A DNA stretch of 64,000 nucleotides, taken from positions 372,001-436,000 of the forward strand of contig JAKFAO010000008.1 in the NCBI GenBank assembly GCA_021527695.1. Direction: 5' to 3'. Made by a program: the position numbers and the translations under genes. Below the pieces are notes generated by a model, which was not told the origin of the DNA, made no database searches, and saw only the letters and a program-made list of their open reading frames with translations. This document shows, one piece after another, positions 32,701 through 44,049 of this stretch (within the stretch, counting starts at the first letter, position 1; each line of letters begins with the position of its first letter). Source of the DNA: Naematelia aurantialba. Taxonomy: Eukaryota > Basidiomycota > Tremellomycetes > Tremellales > Naemateliaceae.

Positions 32701-33538
32701 ATGTGAATGCTGTGACACGTAGCGAGGCCGAGGATCCAGACTCAGAGGCGGCACTTCGAGCACCTAGTCGTCAGCAGGAACAAGCAATTTGACTCACCGT
32801 TCCGTCCGGCGAAAGTGGCACGTGGACGTCTTCTGGACGGGAAGCGTGGAAGCTGCTTGGCCGACTCTTGAGAGACGTGGGCCGGCTCTTACCCCTCGCA
32901 CCGATACCAGCTATACCTGCATCATCGTCGGTGTCGTCGTCGTGCTTGGTCTCTTGACTTGCTTGTTTCAGAGGAGCCGTGCTGGGCGCTTCATGAACAT
33001 TATATGGGCGATCGGCGTTCACAGCTTCTGCGTTACCAACAGTTTCAGGGATGATTGGTGGTGATTGCGGCTGAATGGGTCTTGTGTCGGGCAGAGAGCT
33101 GTAAACAGGTGTCGATATAAGTTTAGGGCGTGCAGGTTTGCCACCCAAGCTCGGGAAGGGCACTGCTTTGGATTCGCTCGCCGCTGACGGGATAGGTGAA
33201 CTAGGCGGAGGAGCCGGCCGATCTGGGCTACGCACCGGCGGCGTGGGCGGAGAAGGGGTAGTCTGAGCAAGTGTACTTAGAACAGGCGGTGTCGGGACAG
33301 GCGGAGCGAGCTCGAGCGCCTCCAGTTGCGTGATGGTCTGCGTGGATCCGTTGGTGTGCGTGTACACGCTGTTCGTATCCCCGTTGTTGCCGTTCAACAG
33401 TCTTTCCCAGCTCGGGATACCGGTCTCGACCTCGGACTCATAGTCCCGGTCCGTGAGCTCCAGCGGAATAGAGCGGGGCGTGGTGAGCTCAGTGATAGGC
33501 GAGAGTGCTCGAGAAGCGGCGAGGTCAAATGTGCTCAT
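29757..33538 (-). CDS. 1236-aa disordered protein of unknown function
   Basis: Three exons (33538-32798, 32763-32286, 32248-29757) sum exactly to 1237 codons with phases 0 and 1. The introns are tiny: 34 nt (32764-32797) and 37 nt (32249-32285). The start is ATG at 33538 (MSTFDLAASRALSPITE). The protein is mostly Ser/Pro/Thr-rich and likely disordered. Ordered-looking stretches are YNVLTEIRAANAVASTR, IRRKMVPNIFSHLFGSP followed by basic KRRRRHSSR, LPLLLASHLLSTHASGLM with MARESLDWSG, and WLDEAERLGREGWASIHQAE. A poly-Gly run comes from a CTC repeat on the plus strand (about 29962-30003). The C-terminus is basic (HWWSRRRSGSLSTIRA). No domain was recognised. The basic stretches allow nuclear or membrane-proximal roles, but that is a guess. 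Confidence 0.7.
29960..30010. repeat. CTC/CCT triplet run encoding poly-Gly on the minus strand
   Basis: A run of CTC/CCC triplets, read leftward as a glycine tract within the 1236-aa orphan protein. Confidence 0.75.
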
Positions 33539-34693
33539 CGTTGGGTGGGCGGACAGCAGAGGGTGAGGCGCTGGGTGGGGAGATGGCGGGTGAGAGTGAC
33601 CAAGGCGAGTCCTGGGTGCGCGTAGTCGTAGCACTGAATTTGGGGTACCAAGTCGGAGGGAAGGATTATAAGGGATTAGAGAGGGCGAGCGAGGTGCCAA
33701 AACGATAAGAGAGACGCTACCCAGTTTGCTCGTGCCAATACGCGAATGGCCCAGCGAGGTGAATGGGCGTTAGATCGGACCTAGTCGCCCATGGCCAAAG
33801 GCCCCGAAAGGACTGCTCGAGCGTATTGTCGCTATGTAAAGCTTGCGCGCCATCTCCCCTGATCAGGCCGTGACAGCACCCTCAGATACCCGTCATACTA
33901 CTCTGCTGTAGGAGTGAGCGATGGAAAGAAGAAGACCGACGCGAATCAGCAACGGTGAGCGGGTTTCTGTGAAGGTGGTGAAGGGGATAAGAGGATGGAA
34001 AGGTGCACAAAGTCAGTAGGTGTTAGCTGCAATGGTTTACGTGCCCTAGGATGAGGTCGAGGACCGGTGTCGCATCTCACGGTCTGTGTGAGAGCCGCCG
34101 GAAGTCCTTTGATGGATGCGAAACACTTACATGGTCCAAGCGCCGCAGCAGCGAAATGGCGACAACGTGTCCCACAAAGCCAGCAGATTGAAGAGCCCAA
34201 ATCGCCGCTATCCCGAGCTTTCGTTCAAGGTCTTGCCAAGCGGCCGAAAGGCCAAGTTGCGAGAAGAACCTGCGGATTGCCTCGAAGAGCCTCAATCCAA
34301 AGGCCATGGCATTGTGCTTCCAGCATCCATGGGTTGCCAAGGGACGAGGTAAAAGTCTACCGCTTGAAGGAGAACAACCCAGCAACAATGAGAGACAAAC
34401 CACGTGGTCGAGTGCTCACTTATATTATTTCGAATTAATCCCAAAAACCGCATAGGCCGCTCGTCGTTTCGTTCCGCCGTGTTGTCTCTCTTCTCCATCG
34501 TATTCATCAAGCAGCTGAGTATAGGGGTAGTTCTGGAAAGATACGCAGTGCTTGTTTAGAGTCAGTGCTGCGGTGATCAGAAATACGTTCGCCGAGCCTT
34601 TGGAAGCTGGGTGCGAATTGGTGTTGAGAGATTGGCCGAGTGTACAGGCAGGGAATCCATTTCTTCCTGTCTTTGTCAGACCAATAGCATGTC
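33539..34693. promoter_or_regulatory. 1.15-kb divergent region between orphan and PNUTS genes
   Basis: The longest internal stretch without a supported gene. ORFs on both strands (for example 34067-34438 + and 34077-34403 -) overlap each other and have no recognisable motif. CCACGTGG lies at 34400-34407, about 290 nt before the PNUTS ATG. No tRNA B-box was seen. Confidence 0.45.
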
Positions 34694-37600
34694 ATGTCAT
34701 CTACATTCGACCCTCGTGTAGAGATCCTGAAGGGCTATGCGTGAGTCTCTTTCGACAAGCATTGTCAGTGCTGAATGTAGGCTGTTTATCGTTCTTGCTG
34801 ATGCTTCCTTGTCCTCCGATCACGCGATGCGGTCCCCGGTCTTTTTTCTACACCTACCTACCTGCCCCACCCGTACCTTTCTCTTCGTGGTATTCTCAAA
34901 GCAGCACTGGGCCTAACGAACATCACTGGATTCAGACAGAACTGGCAAAGGCGCCTCTGCTGCCCAATCAGACTGCCGAAGAATGGCTGCAATGGCGAGC
35001 CAAGGTCGGTGAGGGTTTGGACGAAGCGGAAGCTTGGGACCGGGTCGTCCGTGAAAGACCACCAGCCAGCTTGATGGACTGGGAGTTACCCACAGACGGC
35101 GGGGGTGGTTTGGATCCCGGCTACTGGTTTCAACAAGGTGAGCGATATGGGCTAATGTGGCAACATGCCTCGACATCGGAAGACCTGGCGAATTGCAACA
35201 ATTCTGGGGAACATAATTTGACCTCACTATGAACTTTGTCTTGCTCCACTCGTCCTGGTCATGGCATCACATAACACTCTTACTTGCATACCACTCGTCG
35301 CTTGCATGTGAGCGTGAAACCCAGTGTGTAGCGGCCACCAGGACCCGTCATGCTGCGCCTCAGAAACGCAAATTACCCGAACGGGCAATTCATATTTCCT
35401 TCCTCCCCCTCCCCGTTGTGGCACATTGCAGACTCTTTGTGGCGGTTTTGGAGGCGTATGAACAGGGAATGGAACACTGACAGTGATGCAGATCCGTCGC
35501 TCCTACAACCACATGCCTACGACTATGCGCCTCTACAACAGCAGAATGGTCTCGTCATGCATCAGTCGCCTGCGGGCGACATCCAGAACGCCTTCGTTAG
35601 CATGCAAGATATTCTCCCTCTGCCCACCGCGCCCTTCCAATACGACGACCTACCTGGCCCGAGTCGCTCAGCTTCGGCTTCGCCTCTGCCACCAGATACT
35701 AGTGTATCGTACGTCTATTCAGGAGCTTTGATGTTTTGCTGACCCTGGCCGCAGTGCACAAGCCGAGACTCAGTTGGCAGCTAGTGTGGCGGACAACTCA
35801 TCCAGCAGCAGTACATCTCCTTTCGAGGATTTGGATATGCTGAATGGGTCACTAGCTCGCTCAGAGGCCACTGGTCATCTCGCTGTAGTTCCTCCACTTG
35901 GTAGAAAACGCAGACTATTACCTACCGGGCAACGCTCCATTCCCCAGTCAAACCGAAACCGATTTGACTCGTCTTCGATTGACCGTCCTCCCGCAGAGGA
36001 AATGCGCAGATCGACTGAATCTACCATATCCAGCGACGTTCAACGACCGCCCATGCCCCCCCCAAAACCCCCGCCACCGATCATCACTATGGCTGCCACT
36101 ATTCGCCCTGTCTTGTTACCCGAGGCTCTCAAAGTAGGAAAGCCTGTGTCCCTTTTTAAACACCTGCGAAATAAAGTGATAGGCGGTGAAATCACTCCAC
36201 CCGATTTTGTCCCGAATCCCGACGAGTTGAGGGAGATCCTCGTAGCTCTTCGAGGTTACGCTCCTGACGATTACTTGAAGAGCATGGCCGACAACGAGAA
36301 ATATGTCACCGTTATTGGCAGGTGGCTGCGAACATTTTTGAAGGATCCGGACACATGGGCACCTGCGATCGCCCCGCTTCTTCTGGTAAGACCGGTTGTG
36401 AAGGGCAATCTGACACTTCTAGCTCCTTGCACGTACTGACATGGCTGTCAATTATATTACGGACTTCAAGATTGGTAAATTGGCGAAACAGGTGTCAGAC
36501 AAAGTAGCGGCATCGAGTGAGCGGAATTCCGCTGTATATAGAGATGCAATGCCTTTGTCGCTAGTCATACTGATTCGGAGCGCAGACTTGGCCAACAAAG
36601 AGGGAATCTTGAATGCCTTCGATCGATACCAGCGTTGGTGTAAGGAAAAACTATTCCCGGCAAAGCGGACGATCGCGCCGAAAGAGCAGGCAGAAGACCA
36701 AGGATCGTCGTGTAAGTTCGTCACACCCAAATTAAGAGTCACGGCTGAAAGACAGCAGCAACCAAGAAGCGCAAACTAGACGATGACCCACCATCCAAGG
36801 TTGCTGATAGGGTCCGGTCGGAGAAACCGACGGCTCCTGTCGCAGTGGTAAAACCTCGATCAAATATAGTTCCTGTACCCTCGACGAAGCCGCCGATGAG
36901 AAGGGATCAGCCAACGAAAACCGACATGTCCTTTTTCGGAACGCCAGCTGCGTCGTCGAACTCAGCGGTAAAGCCTCGACCGAAGCTGCCTGAATTCAAA
37001 AAACGCGATCCTGCTGGCTTGCCTCCTATGCCCGCGGCAGCGCCAGCGCCTGCAGCCAGGAACAGTCTGTTATCGAGCATCATGTCGAGCGCTTCTGCGG
37101 CTCTGCCCCCGCCTGCACAAACCTTCCCAGCTGGCCCTGCCGCATCCCCGCCGCCCACAGAGCAGAAGACGAAGCTGAATAAGAAAGGTCATGCTGTGCG
37201 GTTCAAGGATTTGGTGCCAGATGGCGGTGCTCTCGAGGAGATTCGTCTCTTCAAAGAAGAGCCACATGAGCTGGAGCCTGCACCGTGGCGATCTGAAGAC
37301 GTAAGACCCAAACACCGACTTCAGCTGATCTATCAGGGTACGCACGGTCTGTCCGCCCATCAGCTCGATGTGGACGAGGGCAAGGCGCTCCGTAGTCATG
37401 AAGCCGAGCACGAGCCGATCGAATGGTACCCTCCTGATCCACTTGACCTCTCCGCCTTGCCCGATTTGCTACCAGTTCCGCTACGCACTTCCGAGGTGGA
37501 AGCGCAGGAGCAGAGAGAGCGCGGCATTCTTGCAGTCAACTATGCGCCTGGCCAGTTACCAGCGAGCGCCAATGAAGATGGCGTACGCATCATCGACACT

Positions 37601-38284
37601 GGTCCCAGCACGCGGATTTTCGATGCCCCTCCAATTGCGGGATTCGTTCCTTCTACCACTGCGGTGCCGGCTCCTTCCGTAAACCTCAACGAGCTGCTTG
37701 GACGAATAGACACCTCGGCTTTGGCAAACATTCAACTGCAGCAATCTCAATCGCAGCCACAGTCTCAACCAGGATACAATTATCAGCAGCAGCAACAGCC
37801 ACAGCCGCAGCCGTATGGCCAATATGCAGGATATAACGGGTATCCCTCAGGTTCTGCAGACCAGTATGCAGCATGGAGCCAAGGGAACTCGTCCGGCCAG
37901 CAGTACGGAGCTCAGGCACCATGGTCCGGGCAAGACGGGTACGGTCACGACGCAGGGTATGGCGATCGCGGGTTTGATCGTCCAAGCGATGATGGCTGGG
38001 TTCGATCTGGGGCTGGAGCCGGGGCCGCAGGTAATCGGGGCAGAGGGAAGAACGGACGAGGCGGCCGTCCTGAGGAACGCAGATGATGGGCGGTCCAAGC
38101 CGTTCAAAGCCAGGGTTTGCAAGTTCTGGGAGGAGGGCAAGTGAGTTGACTTTTTTGCGTGGTCGGTGGAATGATGGCTGAGACACGTAGATGCCGCTTG
38201 GGAGATAGGTGTACCTTCAAGCATTCTTACGGTGGGTTTGAGGGATGCTAGCGTGTTGCGTTGGCTGATATCGTGGCAGATTGA
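34694..38284 (+). CDS. PNUTS/PPP1R10-like PP1 regulatory subunit
   Basis: PNUTS targets protein phosphatase 1 to RNA polymerase II and 3'-end processing complexes in the nucleus (yeast counterpart Ref2). Exon 1 is 34694-34740 (MSSTFDPRVEILKGYA); a 161-nt intron leads to STGPNEHHWIQTELAKAP at 34902. Phases agree across 34902-35137, 35492-35708, 35755-36385 and 36423 onward. A TFIIS-N-like helical domain spans ~36120-36650 (LREILVALRGYAPDDY, DMAVNYITDFKIGKLAKQV). A KKRKLDDD signal and the PP1-docking RVxF-type motif KKGHAVRFKDL (~37180) follow. The C-terminus, after a 52-nt intron and two more, is a CCCH zinc finger: CKFWEEGK|CRLGDRCTFKHSYD, stop 38284. A 354-nt intron (35138-35491) could hide a cassette exon. 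Confidence 0.85.
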
Positions 38285-38636
38285 ACGAGAGATTCCCACG
38301 AAGCATAATGGAGCGATGATGGCCTGGGAGCAACATACATTGTAGCATTAACAAGGCATTGGTTGACCACAGGGTAACGGGGTGTCGTTCATATGCATTC
38401 AGCGTGTCAAAAGTGCCTGCTGCCCCGCTGGAGGCGTCAGGGTGTTGGTCTGTCCTAGTAGAGCATGGTCCTGATCGGATTCTCTTGGCACTACATGATC
38501 AGACCCTCTTGTTCAGATCATTAAGGCACTTGCCGATGCATGGTGTGGTAGCCCAATATTCTTGGGGGAAGGCGTCCCTAGCTTTTCTCACCGCATCATT
38601 CCCTCTACGGCTCTACTCGCACCTATTATACTCGAG
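38285..38636. other. convergent 3' region between PNUTS and MIC12-like genes
   Basis: About 350 nt with nothing recognised beyond 3' flanks. Confidence 0.45.
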
Positions 38637-39637
38637 CTAGACGAGCCGTCCTCGATCGCGCTCCAGTTCACGCTGCGTCTTGACGACGACGGCGCTTCCT
38701 CCCGTGAACGTCTCTGCGCCTCTGAGGCCGGTGTCCGCCTCTGCGGGCTTACTGACGCTGACGACCGCACCCGGCACGACCGTTGTGCCCATACTACCTG
38801 GAGCTTCGGCGTCCTTGCCCGCCTCGAGGCGGCGTTCCAGCGCGTCGGCGGCGTCGCGCACCTCGTCCAGACCGTGCTTGACCTTGTCGCCCACGGCGTG
38901 CAGGCCCTCTTCGACGCGGTGCAGGCCCTCTTCGACGCCGGCCACGCCCGCCTCGTACCCGTGCTTCACGCGCGCGTACCCGCCCTTGACCGCCTCGGCG
39001 CCTCTGGCGTACCCGCGCTCCACGCCGTCCTTGACCGCCTCGGCGCCGACATGCACGTCGTGCTGCATCTCCACGGCCGCGTCGTGCACCTGCGCAGCAG
39101 AGGGAGAGAGCGCGTGCACCAGCTCGCGCCCGGTGTCCCACGCCGCCGCGCCGAGGGCCGCGTAGTCCGCAGAGCGGACCGACGTGAATGCAGATGCCAC
39201 GGCGGCGTTCCAACGCTGGCGGACGAGGTCGCTGAACCGCGGCTCGCCGCGGGACGCAGGGCCGACGAGCGCCGACGCGGCGGGAGGAGGCACACCGCTG
39301 AAGGACGACTGGAGGAGAGCGTTGGACTGAGCGAGTCTGCAGGCGTCACATCAGCCGCGGCATAGAAACGACAGGAGGAAGCACGAAACATGAACCAAAG
39401 TATGAAGCACGAAACATGAAGCATGAAGTATGAAGAGCGAAATATGAAGCACAAAGTGTGAGACCACAGAGCGGCATCATGGGACAGACGTATCCGAGAC
39501 ACACTCGCACACACTCGCACTCGCACTCACTCGCCTCGGAGTGATGCCGTGCTGTCCCGTAGCGACGTCGAGAGGGTATAGTACACCGCTGCGGCAGCTA
39601 ACACGCCCGACCCGGTCCCGAGCACGACGCCGGCCAT
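38637..39637 (-). CDS. MICOS subunit, MIC12/AIM5-like
   Basis: Two exons (39637-39531 and 39336-38637) sum to 269 codons, giving 268 aa. The N-terminus MAGVVLGTGSGVLAAAAVYY is a single membrane helix, then LRDSTASLRGELAQSNALLQ, and a conserved FSDLVRQRWNAAVASAFTSV block with a downstream aromatic/Gly segment. Together these fit the small single-pass cristae-junction subunit MIC12 (AIM5) of basidiomycetes. The C-terminal half is longer than usual and made of amphipathic repeats (GAEAVKDGVERGYARGAEAV, EEGLHRVEEGLHAVGDKV). The 194-nt intron (39337-39530) is full of short AT-rich repeats (ATGAAGCACGAAAC). The family call rests on size, topology and the RWN block only. Confidence 0.6.
39337..39530 (-). 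repeat. repeat-rich intron of the MIC12-like gene
   Basis: Between the GTGAGT donor and the CTGCAG acceptor, degenerate copies of a GAAGCACGAAACAT-type unit and a CACTCGCA run fill most of the intron. Confidence 0.65.
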
Positions 39638-39914
39638 GATGGTTTTGTTTTCGCCTTTTCGCTCTTCTGATCTTCTCTCACAGCAGCTGGCGAGGGGCCG
39701 AGTCGAGTCGTCCTCTGCTTTTGGTACCCTTGCTCGGCTTGCTCGGGAGGACACGAAGACGCCAGAGACAATGTGAGCTCTGCTATACGCACGTCAGAAG
39801 CCCACAAAAGTCAGTCCGAATTCCGTTCCGTCACTTTCCCGCGGTGCTCACCGCACTCGCAAGAAGCCGGAGGAGTCTGCAGCCTCAGATCAACCCATGC
39901 ATGTGCATCTACTT

Positions 39915-42119
39915 CTACATCTCCGGGCCCTCCCCTGGCCCATCCTCGCCCATTTGCTCTCCCATAGTCTGCACGCCACCACCACCACCGCCCTCCTCTG
40001 GTCTCCGTGCGCTCACGATATCGTCCACCCGCAACAACAACGTCGCAGACTAGGAAGCAGGGTCAGCAAAGAGCAAAAGAGCAACAGAGCATCGAAGGGA
40101 GCACGATCCCCGAGCTTTCACTTGCTCGCACTCACCTCGATGGCAGTCTTGAGTGTCTGGATCTTGACGCTGGCCGACTCTAACAGTCCATACTCTTTCA
40201 TATCCGTCACCTTGCCCGTATCTCCATCCACGCCGAACAGGTGATGCCCCTCTGCATGCTTGGCCTGCACCCTTGTCAGTGCGACTGAATCCGACGCAAA
40301 CTCGGTGACAGCAACGCACCCTCAGCTCTGTCAATGTTCGGATGGCATTGCCACCGCAGTTCTGCACCAATGTCCTCGGAATCACTTCAAGAGCATCCGC
40401 AATAGCCTTGTAGGGCGCTCCAGCCACACCCGGCAGCATCTTTGCCTTTTCGCTCAGTGCCACGGAGATGGCCATCTCGGTAGCTCCTCCTCCAGGGGCG
40501 AGGATCGGGTTGAACACGACATTCCGCGCTACTGACATTGCGTCCGCCAAGTTTCGATCAATCTCGTTGAGAATGTCTTTTGATGGCCCACGCAGCAGGA
40601 TGGTGCATGCTTTGGGAGACTTGCACTCGTCGAGGAAAGTGAAGTAACTAAGGTCAACCAGGGATCTCGGGTGTGAAGACTCACTCGTCCCCCAGCTTGT
40701 CAATATGGAAGAGACCACACTCCGTGCCGACATCTGCATCTCGCAGATCTTCGACGCGGTTCACAATGGTTGCACCGACAGCACGAGCGATGCGGTTATT
40801 GTCTGATTTACGAACTCGGCGGATAGCAGTGATGTCGTGCTTGAGCAGGTAGTGTTGCGCCAGATCTTTCGCTGGTCAGCAATAGCGCATGCAAACGCAG
40901 GCAAGACATACCTGAAACACCCTTTTCGGTGAAAACGATGTCCGGCTTGAACTCGACAATCTTCTCGCACATGGCCTTGATCTGCTCCTCTTCAATCTGA
41001 AGCACACGATTCCAGTCTTCCTCCTTGCTGATCTCGATGTTTGTCTGCGATTCGCCCTTCTTGTACTCGAGCGGGCAGTCGAGGAGTATGATACGCGGGT
41101 TTGCAATTCGCCTGCGCATCTTTGGGTGCGTCACATCCTTGTTGATCATGACTCCGCTCAAAACCCTGCAGTCCTCGATCTCTCCGCCTGGAATTTTCTC
41201 CACACGCGCATACCGCTTGATGTCGACCGTCTTGATGTTGAGCGCCGCGCCGGACGCTTTGTCTGCGCCGACCAGTCCGTTCTCCGCTTCAGCCGATACG
41301 GCGACGGTGCGGACCGCTTGCAGAGCGAGGGAGCACATGAGGTCCGACCATCGAGAGGAAAATTTGGTGCCGATCGACGTCTTGATCAGAGCCAGCATCT
41401 CGGTTTCGGAGGAGATGTCGACGGGGATAGAGATGCGGGAGATGGTCTCGAGAGCGTCATTCAGTGCCGCCTTGAATGCACGAATGATGACGACGGGGTG
41501 GATGTTGCGCTCTAGCAGGGGAAGGGAGTATGCGAGGATCTCGCCAGCTAGATACGTCAGGACCGGTGGCAGACGGTGACTCACCAAGGATGATGACGCT
41601 GGTTGTTCCGTCGCCGACCTCCTCGTCCTGTGTTCGTGAGAGCTCGATCATCGATTTTGCAGCGGGATGAGCGACGTCAATCTCCCGTAAGATGGCATGA
41701 CCGTCGTTTGTCAGACTAGAGCGGATGAGACGCTGCAACACGAGCATTTCCAGGTGCTCACAGGATACCGCCCATGGGGTCAAGGATCATCTTCAGCATC
41801 GCTTTCGGGCCCAAACATGTCCGGATCACATCGGCCACAGTCTGAAAATCAGTGATGCTACAAAGACATAGAGCAGATCTTACCTTTGCAGCCACGATGT
41901 TGGCCGTCTGGGCTTTACGGCCGGTCTGGCGCTCGGGCCCAGTGTCTGCGTCCGTCAGCGGGGTCTCATCGGCTGCGGGTGAGGTGCATGGAGGGAGGGG
42001 TGCTTATCCTGTGACGCTCATCATATGGGATAAGGGGAGAGCCATGACAGAGATAGCAGGTCGTGCAGCCGTGCAGTCGTGGCGGAACACTCACTCATGA
42101 TCATCATTGGCATGGACAT
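39915..42119 (-). CDS. CCT3: chaperonin CCT/TRiC gamma subunit
   Basis: One of eight subunits of the cytosolic chaperonin that folds actin and tubulin. The start ATG at 42119 encodes MSMPMMIMN, then [20 protein letters not shown], which is typical of CCT3. The conserved ATPase motif [30 protein letters not shown], the [16 protein letters not shown] block, [58 protein letters not shown] and [10 protein letters not shown] follow in order. The C-terminus is Gly-rich and acidic ([16 protein letters not shown]), stop at 39915. About eight introns. It is divergent from uS19m with a 321-nt promoter. Confidence 0.95.
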
Positions 42120-42440
42120 TTTGGCGGCGGACTGTGGTTACAGATTTCGATCCAACCAAGCTATCGTGACTCGTGTGACCTCGATATCGCACAGCTAGGC
42201 CGTATTTTGTGAGGTCGAGGGACTTGCCCAGCGGTTTCCTCTGTCGTGGGTGTCTGATCAAGGCTGATTGCTTATTGGGATGACTTTTTGCAGCCACGAA
42301 ACCAAAACGCGTTGCGCGAACCAGACATTCCAGCGAAAAGCCACGTCATGTTCCCCCTGGGTCTTGCCTGGCATCCCTGGTCTTGTTCCGAGTTGGATAT
42401 CCGTATCTCTGTCTCGGCAGCAGGCAAAGGTCGGTACACG
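42120..42440. promoter_or_regulatory. divergent promoter between CCT3 and uS19m
   Basis: About 320 nt between two start codons. No TATA box or E-box was seen. Confidence 0.4.
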
Positions 42441-43252
42441 ATGCGCCCATCACTGGCCCTCCTGGGGCGATCCACTTGGAAAGGTGAGCACTGCGTGTCC
42501 GGAGGGCCGCTTCTATGCGATCGAGTGACACTCTTCTTGGCCTGACCGGCTCTTCCTCCGTCTCCCGCCATGACGCTCTCTGTTGTAATCGGACGTCTTG
42601 GATGGAAAGACTGGCATCGGACGTCTTGGATGGACAAGCTGACAGACCCCAGGCCCATTCTTCACCGCGTTCCCGAACCTCGCCGACGCAGCCAAGACCG
42701 GCACGCCGATCTACACCCGTGCGAGGGCATGTACCGTCGTGCCCAATTTCGTCGGGATCAAGTTCATGGTGCACAACGGGATGAACTATGTCCCCGTGTC
42801 CATTACGGAGGATATGGTGGGGTACAAGCTGGGCGAGTTTGCTGTGACGAGGAGGAGGTTTACGTACCGGTGGGTGGTCGTGTCCCCCTCCTTGCATCTG
42901 CCCCTCTTCTTCCTCCTACTCCCTCCTTGTTCCCCTCTCTTTGTCCTCCATCCTTCTTCCGCTCCAGTATTGTTCCTCCATCCTTCACTCGCTCCAGTAT
43001 TGTTGCTCCATCCTTCTTCCACTCCTGTATTGTTCCTCCATCCTTCACTCGCTCCAGTATTGTTGCTCCATCATTCTTCCACTCCTGTATTGTTCCTACA
43101 TCCTTCTTCCGCTCCTGTACTGTTCCTCCATCCTCTTTCCGCTCGTGTACTGTTCCTCCATCCTTCTTCCGCTCCCGTGTCCTCCCCCCCTCCAGCCGCT
43201 ACCATCTCACCTTCCGGCGCTCACGACCAACAGGGCTTCGCGAAACCGCTAA
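42441..43252 (+). CDS. RSM19: mitochondrial ribosomal protein uS19m (RSM19/MRPS19)
   Basis: A small-subunit protein of the mitochondrial ribosome. Exons 42441-42483, 42653-42869 and 43234-43252 sum to 93 codons, giving 92 aa. The protein reads MRPSLALLGRSTWKG, PFFTAFPNLADAAKTGTPIY, RARACTVVPNFVGIKFMVHN, GMNYVPVSITEDMVGYKLGE and FAVTRRRFTYRASRNR. The uS19 signature (ITEDMVGxKLGEFxxTRxxFxY) is clear, and the closing RASRNR matches the usual RATKNK-type end, which fixes the 19-nt last exon. Intron 1 (169 nt) holds two copies of a CATCGGACGTCTTGGATGGA-like unit. Intron 2 (364 nt) holds a 30-nt minisatellite that stays open in frame, so naive gene callers would extend the protein. Confidence 0.9.
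42947..43180 (+). repeat. 30-nt minisatellite, about 8 copies, in uS19m intron 2
   Basis: Units begin with TCCATCCTTCTTCC or close variants at 42947, 42977, 43007, 43037, 43067, 43097, 43127 and 43157. Alternating units differ at fixed positions (CACTCGCTCCAG versus TTCCACTCCTG), suggesting duplication of a 60-nt dimer. The strand is pyrimidine-rich and free of stops in at least two frames. Confidence 0.9.
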
Positions 43253-44049
43253 ACCACATCCATATCCGACTCTACGTCTCGTCACATACCGCATCCGTCC
43301 GACTCTACGTCTCGTCACATACCGCGTCGGTCCGCGACAGCATATACCCCGCATGTATCGTCATACACTATCCGTACTTGGATTTTTCTAATCAGCACTT
43401 GATACCTACAATCCTGACCCAGCTTCTATATCTTACTGACCAAACTTGCATTTCTGCGACCAAACTTGCATTTCTGCGTCCTGACCAATGTTTCAATTCT
43501 ATAAACGACATTCAACGACATTCGAAATCACAAACTACAGGCCACAACCCAGATCCACAAGCCATAACCAGATCCACATTCCGCCGTGTCTCGTCCGCGT
43601 CCCTCCTGGCCTAGTCTACAGAGTCCAGCTGGGCAAGTAAACAGTAACACGAGGTTGATGTCCAACCTGCCGCGAGACGTCCCAGCAGGTCCTAACTGCG
43701 GTCAATGCGTAGCCACAAACCACCAATCTCCAGAAACGGCTCACAACGACCTGTCTCGTCCCATGTTCAGCACCTGCGGCTGGTTTCAAGATAAACGTCT
43801 CGATTGGCTTAAATAGTTTTGTGTATGCATTTTCGAAGATAAGATACTGTTTTTATAATAACTTTGTCGCAGAGTCGATGGTCGCAAGTGTAAGGCTGAA
43901 CTAACACAAGAACCATGCCTCTCCCCAGCCCGCCGTCCCCCCCAAGACACACACCCTCTTTATCTTCCTTGCCGATCGTTCTGCGGCATCGCCACTCCAA
44001 GCGTGTCCTCTTCACTTCACAGGCCAGAGGAAGGCACGCTGAGGGAGCC
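43253..44049. other. convergent 3' region with small tandem duplications
   Basis: About 800 nt without a supported gene. A 33-nt-period duplication (CCGACTCTACGTCTCGTCAC) lies at 43266-43325, and a 20-nt tandem duplication at 43438-43477. Further ACGACATTC and AGATCCACA repeats follow. Confidence 0.6.
43438..43477. repeat. 20-nt tandem duplication
   Basis: GACCAAACTTGCATTTCTGC occurs twice in immediate tandem. Confidence 0.85.

Noticed and set aside
34067..34438. ORFs on both strands in the 1.15-kb gap before PNUTS
   Set aside because: They overlap each other, have no motifs and no clear splice partners.
38680..39365. Plus-strand ORFs opposite the MIC12-like gene
   Set aside because: Mirror of a repetitive GC-rich coding region; the minus-strand two-exon model gives an exact frame and a plausible membrane helix.
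42947..43180. 30-nt repeats as a CRISPR array
   Set aside because: Units are directly adjacent with no unique spacers, in an intron of a eukaryotic gene.
42739..43614. 291-aa ORF joining uS19m to a 10-residue repeat
   Set aside because: The uS19 family ends RATKNK; a GTGGGT donor and CAACAG acceptor give exactly RASRNR and stop, so the repeat is intronic.
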